64,000 nucleotides of DNA from Exiguobacterium sp. s193. GTDB lineage: Bacteria; Bacillota; Bacilli; Exiguobacteriales; Exiguobacteriaceae. Positions 17,387 to 24,967 of this stretch are shown here, in pieces. The stretch spans positions 46,608 through 110,607 of the forward strand of contig NZ_JACSMR010000011.1 in the NCBI RefSeq assembly GCF_018618755.1. Reading direction: 5' to 3'. Within the stretch, counting starts at the first letter, position 1, and every line of letters begins with the position of its first letter. Made by a program: the position numbers and the translations under genes. The notes beneath the pieces were generated by a model. That model searched no databases. It worked only from the letters and a program-made list of their open reading frames with translations, and was not told the DNA's origin.

Positions 17387-18190
17387 TTATTTTAAGAAAG
17401 CCAGTAACGTGTCGTTGAATTTTTCGCGTTCATCGAGTACCGTACCGTGCCCACTCTCTTCAAATGGTTCGATGCGTGAGTTCGGGATTGCTTTTTGCAT
17501 TTCTTCCGCAAATTCAAACGGACAGACTTTGTCTTTTTTACCGTGAATGATTAACGTCTCGACGTCAATCTGCGGCAATTCATCCCGTAAGTCTTCGTCG
17601 CGCAAGGCGATCGCCGATAAAATCGTGCCGTGAGAAGAGGCTGCGACACTTAAGTTGTGGAACCATTGTGTCATCGGTTCTGAATGTTCTTGTTCAAAGA
17701 AGATTTTTCCGAATCCTTCAAGCATCGCCGGACGGTCTTTTCTTGTATCGGCAATCAAGTCATCGACTTCGTCTTTTGTCATGCCGTACGGGTACCCTTC
17801 CCGTTGCGTGAAGACCGGTGCGGCAGCACCCGCAAGAATCAATTTCGAGATTTTGCTCGATCCGTGGTTAAGCAGATACCGTAACGCAATCCCGCCACCC
17901 ATTGAAAAGCCGAGTAACGCTGCGTCTTTCAGTTCGAGCTGCGTGATGACTTGATTGATGTCAGATGCCATCGTTGCATAATCATATCCGCTGGCTGGAG
18001 CATCCGATTTGCCGTAGCCGCGGTAATCAACCCCGATGTAGCGGTAGCCGGCGTCGAGCAATGCATTCTTTTGATATTCGAACATGTTGTTATTCGCTGG
18101 CCATCCGTGTAACATGACGACAGGTTGTCCTGAACCGACATCTTCGACATAAATCTGTGTTCCGTCAACTGCTTGAATGAATGTACCCAT
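17387..18190 (-). CDS. Alpha/beta hydrolase
   Basis: This 267-residue soluble hydrolase shows HGW oxyanion motif (about 30), the nucleophile elbow GFSMGGG with Ser about 96, an Asp near 215 (GKKDKVCPF) and the catalytic His in ESGHG near 246. The overall pattern matches the non-haem haloperoxidase/esterase group. The start is ATG at 18188-18190 (MGTFIQAVDG) with GGGGG 8 bases upstream; the longer open frame lacks a ribosome site. Substrate unknown. Confidence 0.85.
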   Translation of the reverse strand: MGTFIQAVDGTQIYVEDVGSGQPVVMLHGWPANNNMFEYQKNALLDAGYRYIGVDYRGYGKSDAPASGYDYATMASDINQVITQLELKDAALLGFSMGGGIALRYLLNHGSSKISKLILAGAAAPVFTQREGYPYGMTKDEVDDLIADTRKDRPAMLEGFGKIFFEQEHSEPMTQWFHNLSVAASSHGTILSAIALRDEDLRDELPQIDVETLIIHGKKDKVCPFEFAEEMQKAIPNSRIEPFEESGHGTVLDEREKFNDTLLAFLK

Positions 18191-18346
18191 TTGAATAACC
18201 CCCATGTAGTAGTAGATCCGTGCATAATTTAGTGATACCCCATTCGGGTAGACGATTAACATCTTAAGGTTAAAAGATTAAAAATAGATAAATTATGGAA
18301 ATTATTTATGTTAAAATAATCATAAAAAGATTTGGGAGGGATTGTC

Positions 18347-19612
18347 ATTAAATCATGGTCACTGGCATTAGGACTTGCCTGCAGTCTCGTCTTGTCCGGG
18401 TGCGGTCAAGAGCGTTTATTGAAGCTTGATTCCGTACCGGCGTACTGGTCAGCCGAAAGTTTTGTCGATCATCAATTCGTAGACGATGTACCGGCAGAAC
18501 AGAAAAAACAGATGTTAAAAACGTGTATGAACAAAAAAACGACGGCACTGCCATCATCCTACCGGATCCTCAATACATATGAGATGTACTTTTCCTTAAA
18601 AACGCTCGAAATGTATGCAGCTCAAACCGAGGTCTTTTATCTCGCTGAAAAAGACAACTTGTACCTCGCCTGCCGGTCGCAGGATACGCATCAACTACAA
18701 ATTCATCCGATTGAAGCGAAAGACCATCCGTGGGTGAAGGTAGACCAAGGAACGGACAAAAAGCCTTTGCAGACGCCGACATTTTTCCCGGTAACGGAAA
18801 AACAACAGACACGCCATGCGGATCAAAATCGCGAAGCAAAAACAGAAGGTGATTTCAGCCGTCGTCTCGCGCCCTTCCATAACTTACATATGCCGATTGC
18901 GGGACAGGTACTTGTCATCCTGACAGAAAACAACAAAGAGCACGTTCTCGTCGATGTCCCGACGTCGTTCCTCAACCAGACGACAGACTTTTATTTGACG
19001 ACGCGTCCGAGTGGGAACGGAGCAAATGCGACCTATCATTCGATTACTTTTGAAAGTCCCGGTTGGTACTTGCAGGACCGGATTGTGATGACGACCTATG
19101 ATCAGGAGAAAGTCGACATGACGTACCATCCCTTGCCGAAAGAACTGCCTGCGAACCAAACGATTCCGTATGTCACGTTACGCGCAAAAAATGACCTGGA
19201 TGATATGGAAGAAAAAACGTTGTCGTTACGGTATCAGCCGGTCTATCAAAAGGTGAAATTATTTGAAATGGACGATGAAGAACGGCATGCCGGAATCGAA
19301 GGGTTCCTGCATCCGACGATCGAGTCCCTGCAAGAAGGCAACATCCGGAAAATCGGAATCGTGCCGGATGAAGTATCACTTGGCCTCGCGAACGAACTGA
19401 AACAGGTCACCCTTGAGCAACCGCAAGGCCAAAAGCCGACGCTGCAGTATTTAACACTCGTCGACAACGGGAAGACACAGACGTTCACCGTGTATTTAAA
19501 AAAGCGCGCCAAAAAAACGGATGTCTACCTGCAAGACACGACATCGAAAAAAAGTACGAAATTGTCAGGTGAACTCGCGACGCAGTTAACTGAAAAAATA
19601 GAGGGGGAATGA
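18347..19612 (+). CDS. Predicted lipoprotein, first of a tandem pair; apparent ATT start
   Basis: About 421 residues with a lipoprotein signal (KSWSLALGLACSLVLSGC, lipobox LSGC), so probably anchored outside the membrane. No ATG, GTG or TTG lies at a usable position: the in-frame TTG at 18332 overlaps the Shine-Dalgarno itself. GGGAGGG (18334-18340) is followed after 6 bases by ATT-AAA-TCA, which would give M-KSW. The C-terminus (FTVYLKKRAKKTDVYLQD) aligns with that of the next gene, so the two are paralogues. No known domain recognised. Confidence 0.7.
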   Translation: MKSWSLALGLACSLVLSGCGQERLLKLDSVPAYWSAESFVDHQFVDDVPAEQKKQMLKTCMNKKTTALPSSYRILNTYEMYFSLKTLEMYAAQTEVFYLAEKDNLYLACRSQDTHQLQIHPIEAKDHPWVKVDQGTDKKPLQTPTFFPVTEKQQTRHADQNREAKTEGDFSRRLAPFHNLHMPIAGQVLVILTENNKEHVLVDVPTSFLNQTTDFYLTTRPSGNGANATYHSITFESPGWYLQDRIVMTTYDQEKVDMTYHPLPKELPANQTIPYVTLRAKNDLDDMEEKTLSLRYQPVYQKVKLFEMDDEERHAGIEGFLHPTIESLQEGNIRKIGIVPDEVSLGLANELKQVTLEQPQGQKPTLQYLTLVDNGKTQTFTVYLKKRAKKTDVYLQDTTSKKSTKLSGELATQLTEKIEGE

Positions 19613-19615
19613 GAC

Positions 19616-20839
19616 ATGCGCATACGGTTCGTGTTGGCACTCTGCCTCGTATTCTTGAGTGGCTGTGCTGAAGATCCGGACCCGGTTCGGTTCAGCTATG
19701 TACCGGACCTGTACGATACGTTAAACGTCAGCGACTTCAAAAGTGCCGATCCGAAACTGGGTAGCGTGATTCAAGAAGTCTGCCATCAAAAAAAGGTCAA
19801 GCCACCAACACAGTATACGGTGGGTGACCATTATTACGTCTCGCTCGTGAACATCGGACTGTTCGTCGAAGGCATGCGGGCGACGTACATCGAGTCGGAC
19901 GGTCAACCGTATCTCTATTGTGATGACATGCGACATCGACCGACGTTCCATTCGTTAACGAAAAAACAAACTTCGTTTTCAACATCGGACTTGACGAAAC
20001 CGGTGAAAAAAATTGAAATCAAAGCCGTCGATTCAAAAAATCGCCAACTGTACAGCCATCTGGTCGACAAGGTACGTAAGTCGCAAAGGCAGTTGGTGTT
20101 GCCGACGACAGGCTACCTCGTCATCCGGGCGAAAAATGATCAGACGGGCGAAACGAGCGTCACGAATGTGATGGAATTGACGCCGTTCGCCCACGGGACG
20201 CCACACTTCGTGTTCATCGATAAGGCGTACATGGACGACCGATACCAGATTCGTCTGCATCTGCTTTCGGACGGAATGAATATTTTGGCGGAAGAGCCGG
20301 TTTTCGCGGCAACGGACGCCGTCAAAGCGAAATTTTACCCGGCAGCCCCGAACAATCAGGGCAAGTATGGATCGCTGCATGTCACAACGCCGTCAGGAGA
20401 ACGGTCGCGTTATACGTTGACCGTCAGACAGGAGTCCGAACTACCGCAAGGCATCAAGCTGCTACCGGATGACGACGACAGTTCGGAGTCCCCCCACCAT
20501 GCCGTTTTTCATGATCGTCCGTTTCCAAAGGTCGACTATACACAAAAAACAACCTATGACGAATTAAGCGAGCAGGAATTCCTGATGACATCCGTCGAGG
20601 AAATGAAGACGTTGACCGGCTTGATTAAGCAGAGTCAGGTCGCAGAGAAAAAGGGAAAACTCGCAGAGCGGTCGTATTTGACGCTCTTTAACGGAGATCA
20701 AGCACAACAGTTTCGGATCTATCTCGACCGACGTGTCAAAAAGACGGATATCTACCTGGAAGACCGGACGCGGAAAATCAGCTTTAAATTGACGCCAAAA
20801 GCACGGGACTTACTGCTCGACTCCTATCAGATTGACTGA
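19616..20839 (+). CDS. Predicted lipoprotein, second of a tandem pair
   Basis: This 407-residue protein has the signal MRIRFVLALCLVFLSGC (lipobox LSGC). ATG follows GAGGGGG, 3 bp after the stop of the preceding paralogue. Shared features include a YxVxDxYY/MYFSLK region early on, an Asn/Asp-rich middle, and the end FRIYLDRRVKKTDIYLEDRT. The function is unknown; the pair looks like an old duplication of a cell-surface lipoprotein. Its stop is directly adjacent to the stop of the convergent small membrane gene. Confidence 0.75.
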   Translation: MRIRFVLALCLVFLSGCAEDPDPVRFSYVPDLYDTLNVSDFKSADPKLGSVIQEVCHQKKVKPPTQYTVGDHYYVSLVNIGLFVEGMRATYIESDGQPYLYCDDMRHRPTFHSLTKKQTSFSTSDLTKPVKKIEIKAVDSKNRQLYSHLVDKVRKSQRQLVLPTTGYLVIRAKNDQTGETSVTNVMELTPFAHGTPHFVFIDKAYMDDRYQIRLHLLSDGMNILAEEPVFAATDAVKAKFYPAAPNNQGKYGSLHVTTPSGERSRYTLTVRQESELPQGIKLLPDDDDSSESPHHAVFHDRPFPKVDYTQKTTYDELSEQEFLMTSVEEMKTLTGLIKQSQVAEKKGKLAERSYLTLFNGDQAQQFRIYLDRRVKKTDIYLEDRTRKISFKLTPKARDLLLDSYQID

Positions 20840-21070
20840 TCAGAACAAAAAATGCTGCGTCACATAGATGAGACCGCATACGAGGATGAAGACGATGCCT
20901 TCTTGCAACCATTCTGCACGGGACAGCGGTTCCCGTAAAAACGAGGCGCAGCCAATCAGGATGGCAAAGAAATAGAGATAGACGAATCCACCTGACAGCA
21001 AAAAACCAAGGATCAATACCATGCCGAATACTACGGTCATACCGGATACGATCAGTTTCCGTCGCGTCAT
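20840..21070 (-). CDS. Small two-helix membrane protein
   Basis: A 76-residue protein with a basic N-terminus (MTRRK), two or three hydrophobic segments (about 7-27, 28-42 and 58-75) and no recognised family. GAGGTG lies 8 bases before ATG, which supports translation. Its stop abuts that of the convergent lipoprotein gene with no terminator between them. Confidence 0.6.
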   Translation of the reverse strand: MTRRKLIVSGMTVVFGMVLILGFLLSGGFVYLYFFAILIGCASFLREPLSRAEWLQEGIVFILVCGLIYVTQHFLF

Positions 21071-21130
21071 TCCGCTTCACCTCTGTTGTCCGTTTTAACT
21101 CTTTTACCCGTTTCTGCAAAAGAACATGTA

Positions 21131-21170
21131 AAAAGCCTGACATCCGAAGAACGGGTGTCAGGCTTTTTTT
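21131..21170. terminator. Terminator between IsdG-like gene and small membrane gene
   Basis: AGCCTGACA and TGTCAGGCT with a loop of about 13. T-runs on both strands (TTTTTTT on +, TTTTT on minus). Confidence 0.8.
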
Positions 21171-21492
21171 AGAGATGTGGATGATCGGCGACGACGGCAT
21201 ATTCCGTCACGGCATTTGAGAGGACAAGTGGTTTGACTTCAGAAGTCCCCGCGTCGCGTTTTTTATGGACGCCTTTATACGCTTGGCTCGCTTGCCAGGC
21301 GTGAAAGTCTGCTTGTTTCCCCCAGGTCGTCATGATCGTCACGACATCGTGTTCGTCCTGACTGATGTCGACGAGCACTTGCATCCGGATAAATCCTTCC
21401 ATCTGCTCAATCCCTTTTGTCGTCTTAAAGCGTGCAGCCACCTGATCGGACTTCCCTTTGACGACACGTAGTTGATTCATTACGATCCACAT
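21169..21492 (-). CDS. IsdG/IsdI-type haem-degrading monooxygenase
   Basis: This 107-residue ABM-fold protein starts MWIVMNQLRVVKGKSDQVAA. The three residues essential in S. aureus IsdI fall at identical numbers: N6 (MN), W66 (FHAW) and H76 (GVHKK). Length and motif spacing also match. Members cleave haem in the cytoplasm to release iron. ATG at 21490-21492 has GGGAGG 7 bases upstream; the longer frame overlaps that site. No obvious Fur box was identified. It lies alone, without haem-uptake genes nearby. Confidence 0.85.
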   Translation of the reverse strand: MWIVMNQLRVVKGKSDQVAARFKTTKGIEQMEGFIRMQVLVDISQDEHDVVTIMTTWGKQADFHAWQASQAYKGVHKKRDAGTSEVKPLVLSNAVTEYAVVADHPHL

Positions 21493-21560
21493 ACCGATAC
21501 CTCCCTTGTTCACTGCTTCTAGTATACCGAACGAGAAAGCGAGTGCCCACTCCCGATGCT

Positions 21561-22187
21561 TCAGTCGATGCTGTTCGACAGGGAGCGGAAGCGTTCTGTA
21601 CCCGAGGCGTCGACCGCATGGAGGTCAAAGAACAGTGATTTCGGAAAAGCTTGCGGGAGCTTTTGAATCGTATGGAACCGTTCCTTCGTTGCGACGTCTA
21701 AAGTTCGGGTCATCGCTTCGATGGCATGGGTCTGTTCCGCTCCGTTCGTCAGTGAAACCTTATAAGGCGCGATCGTCAGGTGATCGATCAGGCGACGGTC
21801 ATTTTCCCCGACAACAATCAGGAAACGGCCGGTGTCCGTATCGATGACCTCCGCTTCCGCCCACTCTTGTCCGCCGTGTACGGTGCGGCGTGTGACATGG
21901 GTGACGACGTAGGCAGCTTCTTGCCGCCGTATCACAATCAAATAGCGGGTTGTCTTCGTCTCCGCATAAGCGACCGCTTGTGTGTCACTCAATGCTTCGG
22001 TCCAGTAAACTTCTTTCGGGACAAGTTTGAATGCTGCCTTTTTGTGTAAACTTTCGACGACGGCATGCGGTGTTAACTCAGTCATCGGTTCATGGAACGC
22101 AGCGGAGTGGTGATCGCGTTGTAAAAATAAGAAACAACCGACCCCGATGAGGAAACTGCTGATGAGCCAGGCAAGTTGTTTCTTCAT
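21561..22187 (-). CDS. Membrane-anchored protein of unknown function
   Basis: 208 residues with one N-terminal hydrophobic segment (LAWLISSFLIGVGCFLFLQ, about 5-23), followed by a soluble extracytoplasmic part of mixed beta strands. No family recognised. AGGGGAG precedes ATG. It lies alone between the IsdG-like gene and the nucleotidyltransferase operon. Confidence 0.65.
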   Translation of the reverse strand: MKKQLAWLISSFLIGVGCFLFLQRDHHSAAFHEPMTELTPHAVVESLHKKAAFKLVPKEVYWTEALSDTQAVAYAETKTTRYLIVIRRQEAAYVVTHVTRRTVHGGQEWAEAEVIDTDTGRFLIVVGENDRRLIDHLTIAPYKVSLTNGAEQTHAIEAMTRTLDVATKERFHTIQKLPQAFPKSLFFDLHAVDASGTERFRSLSNSID

Positions 22188-22261
22188 GAATTGTTCTCCC
22201 CTTATGTAAGCGATGGTCCGTTTAACCGACTGACGGTCTTATCTATTTCATTAGCATAACA

Positions 22262-22293
22262 AAGACCCGCTCGCCGTAACAAGAGCAGGTCTT
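22262..22293 (-). terminator. Terminator-like hairpin after the nucleotidyltransferase gene
   Basis: AAGACC-GCTC and GAGC-GGTCTT with an internal mismatch; a short T-stretch follows on the minus strand. Confidence 0.6.
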
Positions 22294-22996
22294 ATTTCCC
22301 GATGGAGAATCCATCAAAGTGTCGTCCGCCATGTTGCGTCAGCCACATCTCGATTAACGAAATGACGGCTTGTTTCTCATCAAAACGGAAGTAACGTTCT
22401 AAAGCGTCCGTGAAACGGTCAGCATCTGCTTGACTGAGGGCGGCGAGTTCACGCGGCAACCATTTCCCTTGACCAATCCAGCGTCCGGATGCTGTTAAGT
22501 AAAAAGTGGCGGCTTGATCGTAAAGACGCGCCGCGATGGCGAGTCCTTCCGTCCGGTCCTCTACCCCGATGAAATCATCGAGCATATCCGTCAAAAAATA
22601 GCGATGTTGGTTTAGTTCGTTGACCGACCAAGGTGTTGGTCCGGCAAGCAGTTGACGTGCCGCTTCCGCTTTTAACCGGTCGATGAGTGCGTGCACCCGG
22701 ATTGGCACCGCTTCCGCGACCATCCGTTGCAGGGAGGGGCGTCGACGCGCCCGATCCGCTTCGAAAAAGTCGGCAATCGTCGCTTCCGTATAAATGAACG
22801 CTTCGACGGGATGTCCGGCATAGAAAAATGATTCCCGGTAAGTGCGTGATCCGTTCGGCAGGATGACAATCAGGTCGATGTCAGACGTTGCTGTCGCCCG
22901 ACCGCGGACATGACTGCCGGCAATCAAGGCGGCTAATGATTCAGGGTATCGTTCAGCCACGAGTTCAGTCGTAAGTGCAAGGATTTCTGGATTCAT
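22292..22996 (-). CDS. Nucleotidyltransferase-domain protein
   Basis: This 234-residue protein carries the polymerase-beta-like nucleotidyltransferase motif GSHVRGRATATSDIDLIV (about 27-44): GS followed by D-x-D, which binds Mg2+ and NTP. A helical C-terminal half (about 110-225) resembles kanamycin-type nucleotidyltransferases. The acceptor is unknown. ATG follows the stop of the upstream gene after one base, so the two are probably one transcript. Confidence 0.8.
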   Translation of the reverse strand: MNPEILALTTELVAERYPESLAALIAGSHVRGRATATSDIDLIVILPNGSRTYRESFFYAGHPVEAFIYTEATIADFFEADRARRRPSLQRMVAEAVPIRVHALIDRLKAEAARQLLAGPTPWSVNELNQHRYFLTDMLDDFIGVEDRTEGLAIAARLYDQAATFYLTASGRWIGQGKWLPRELAALSQADADRFTDALERYFRFDEKQAVISLIEMWLTQHGGRHFDGFSIGK

Positions 22997-22997
22997 A

Positions 22998-23480
22998 TCA
23001 TTCTACGATCCGGTCTTGGAATAGAGCGTTATCACTGGCGAAAACGGCAAGCTCGTCCCCGGGTACGGCGACGATTGAGGCGGTCGTCTCGGCATTGACC
23101 CGTAAATCGACGGTCCAGGATTCGTAATATGTGTCCGAGCCATTGACAACAAGTGTCTTCCCGGAACTGAACGTAAGGAATAGGTGCGGAATCGTTTTCC
23201 CGATCCGGACAGCTGTAATCCGTTCAGTATGTAACGTGACGACGAGGTGTAACATCTCTTCTTTCGTCATATGACGGACGACCCAATCTTTTGAAGATTC
23301 GACGTCCCCGTAATAGAGGCGGTCCGTTTCAATCCGTAACGAGATTTCCGGATTCATCGTGTCATATAAGTTGATGAAGTCGAGGCTGACGAAACTCGCC
23401 AAGTGGATTGTCGAGAGCTGGGTTCCGGTTAAGTAAGTCGTTAAAAGCTTTCGGGCAAGTTGGTGATCTTCTTTGTTCAT
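22998..23480 (-). CDS. Conserved protein of unknown function
   Basis: 160 residues starting MNKEDHQLARKLLTTYLTG; the part from about 40 on looks like repeated beta strands. GAGGTG precedes the second ATG of the open frame at a proper distance, so that ATG is used. No family recognised. It lies one base upstream of the nucleotidyltransferase gene and 30 bp downstream of a small membrane protein gene, in one likely operon. Confidence 0.65.
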   Translation of the reverse strand: MNKEDHQLARKLLTTYLTGTQLSTIHLASFVSLDFINLYDTMNPEISLRIETDRLYYGDVESSKDWVVRHMTKEEMLHLVVTLHTERITAVRIGKTIPHLFLTFSSGKTLVVNGSDTYYESWTVDLRVNAETTASIVAVPGDELAVFASDNALFQDRIVE

Positions 23481-23510
23481 ATGTAGACACCTCTTCATGT
23501 AAGTTTTAAG

Positions 23511-23795
23511 TCAGTTCAAGATGATTTCCAGTCCATACATCACCGTCATCAGTAAGGTCATCGCAAGTAGCAGACACACTAACACGATTTGCAGGATGCT
23601 CGTATACACGTGCCGCACCTGACTGAGTGGTACGATTGAACAGGCCGACAACAAGATCCCCGTGTAAAACAACCAGCTGAACGGATGGGTAACGACGGTC
23701 CGGAAATAGCCGCCCAAGACGAGGCTCGAGGCGATTAAATAGAGAATCGAGGAGCTGACGACGACAGGGCTCAATTGACGCAATACGCGATTCAA
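23511..23795 (-). CDS. Small three-helix membrane protein
   Basis: About 94 residues with three hydrophobic segments (VVSSSILYLIASSLVLGG, SWLFYTGILLSACSIV, ILQIVLVCLLLAMTLLM). TTG is chosen as start because AGGAGG sits 7 bases upstream, inside the longer open frame. Probably the first gene of the operon leading to the nucleotidyltransferase. Function unknown. Confidence 0.6.
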   Translation of the reverse strand: MNRVLRQLSPVVVSSSILYLIASSLVLGGYFRTVVTHPFSWLFYTGILLSACSIVPLSQVRHVYTSILQIVLVCLLLAMTLLMTVMYGLEIILN

Positions 23796-23871
23796 GGGTG
23801 TTCCTCCTCTTAAAAAAATGTTTCTTCCAACAAATTTACCACATATTAGCAAGTCGTGGGAGTCCTAAAGA

Positions 23872-23905
23872 AAAAAGGAATCCTATCAGCCGCGATAGCA
23901 TTCCT
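23872..23905 (-). terminator. Terminator of the RNase-H-like gene
   Basis: GGAATGCTATC and GATAGGATTCC, loop of 6, followed on the minus strand by TTTTTTCT. Confidence 0.8.
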
Positions 23906-23917
23906 CTTCCGACAGAC

Positions 23918-24319
23918 TCAGTCTGCTTTTTTTAAGATGTTGAGCAACCACTTTTGCAGGTCTTTTCCGCCTTCGTAAAAAGAGCTGTCCCGTAATTCAA
24001 AGGTGTGGCCACCTTGTTTGATTGCTTCGTTAAACGTATCTCCGAGATCCCGGTTCTCCCACTTGCGTTCATCATTCAAGTATTTAAAGCCGAAGTTGCA
24101 TTCGACGTTAAAAATAATGTGGAAGGGTTCTTTAAATGAATTGACGGCACGAACCATCTCGAGCAGGATCATCCGCTTCGGTGTCGATTGTTTAATCGTA
24201 TCGATCGTCGTCGTCCGGCGCCCGTGAAACTCGACGACGCGGACGGCCCGGCCCTGGTCTGCTTTAAAGTCATAACTTGTTCGAATCGAGACGATAATTT
24301 CTCGCATACTTTCTGTCAT
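23918..24319 (-). CDS. Small protein with possible degenerate RNase H fold
   Basis: 133 residues, no confident family. The order of elements recalls RNase HI: an early strand (EIIVSIRTSYDF), helix (PKRMILLEMVRAVNSF), strand-helix (FHIIFNVECNFGFKYL), an NRDL segment, helix, then a strand ending near FYEGGKDLQKWL. In true RNase H the third element carries the catalytic D-S/N (TDSQYV); here it is NVECNFG, so catalysis would be lost. Fold assignment is by eye. It has its own terminator and sits alone. Confidence 0.5.
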   Translation of the reverse strand: MTESMREIIVSIRTSYDFKADQGRAVRVVEFHGRRTTTIDTIKQSTPKRMILLEMVRAVNSFKEPFHIIFNVECNFGFKYLNDERKWENRDLGDTFNEAIKQGGHTFELRDSSFYEGGKDLQKWLLNILKKAD

Positions 24320-24408
24320 ATCCTCACTGCCTTTCTTTCGTCTTCGAGTATACCACCTGCCCCTGCCTTCCTTGAAGAAAAAAATGTAGTGTTCCGACTT
24401 AAGACGGA

Positions 24409-24437
24409 TTGTGCACTGCCATAATTTGTATTAAAAT
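24409..24437 (+). promoter_or_regulatory. Sigma-A promoter of the Ig-like lipoprotein gene
   Basis: TTGTGC and TAAAAT separated by 17 bases, 27 bp before the TTG start. Confidence 0.55.
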
Positions 24438-24464
24438 GAAGGAAATGACGAAAGGAGCCTTGTT

Positions 24465-24848
24465 TTGAAACCGTTATTTTCCATTATTCTGACTGTTTGT
24501 CTAGTCTTCACCGGTTGTTACTGTTCGCTTGAAGCACGGACAGACGACCCGCATTTCAAATCACGGACACGTTCAATCTCGTCATACCATACGTTCGATA
24601 TTGAATTTTCACATGGACTCCGCGCCGATCAAGTCTCAAACCGCACCGTCACCGTCACTGATTCGACGGGGGAACGGATGCAAAATGAACTCGTTGTCAT
24701 CGATGGGAAAGAGTTGCGGATTAAACCGCCACGCTCCGGTTATCGCAAAGGACGACGTTATATCATACATATCCGTGATTCGATCGATGCCCGGAAACAA
24801 TTGAAAACAACGACTGTCCGCGAACGGATTTTCACTGTTGATCGTTAA
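24465..24848 (+). CDS. Exported SbsA/Big_5 Ig-like domain protein
   Basis: 127 residues with a signal peptide (PLFSIILTVCLVFTGC, possible lipobox FTGC) and one Ig-like domain: TFDIEFSHGL, ALxxxxVTVTDSTG-type strands, and YIIHIRDSI, in the pattern of SbsA Ig-like (Big_5) domains, in which two beta-sheets pack for cell-surface interactions. Start is TTG with AAAGGAG 7 bases upstream. Whether it is lipid-modified is uncertain because F at -3 is unusual. Confidence 0.7.
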   Translation: MKPLFSIILTVCLVFTGCYCSLEARTDDPHFKSRTRSISSYHTFDIEFSHGLRADQVSNRTVTVTDSTGERMQNELVVIDGKELRIKPPRSGYRKGRRYIIHIRDSIDARKQLKTTTVRERIFTVDR

Positions 24849-24919
24849 CAGGGGGATTCGTTTTCTTTTAGAATGATTCGATGCGTACATCATCTTCAGC
24901 AAACAAAGTATTCATGTGA

Positions 24920-24967
24920 CACCCTACCGTGTGCCGCTCAGGCGTGTGCGGGAGGGTGCTTTTTTTG
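24920..24967. terminator. Shared terminator at the MATE / Ig-like convergence
   Basis: CACCCT...GTGTG and TGTGCGGGAGGGTG pair imperfectly, followed by a run of seven T on the + strand. The right arm lies inside the last codons of the MATE gene (HPPAHA). Confidence 0.55.
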
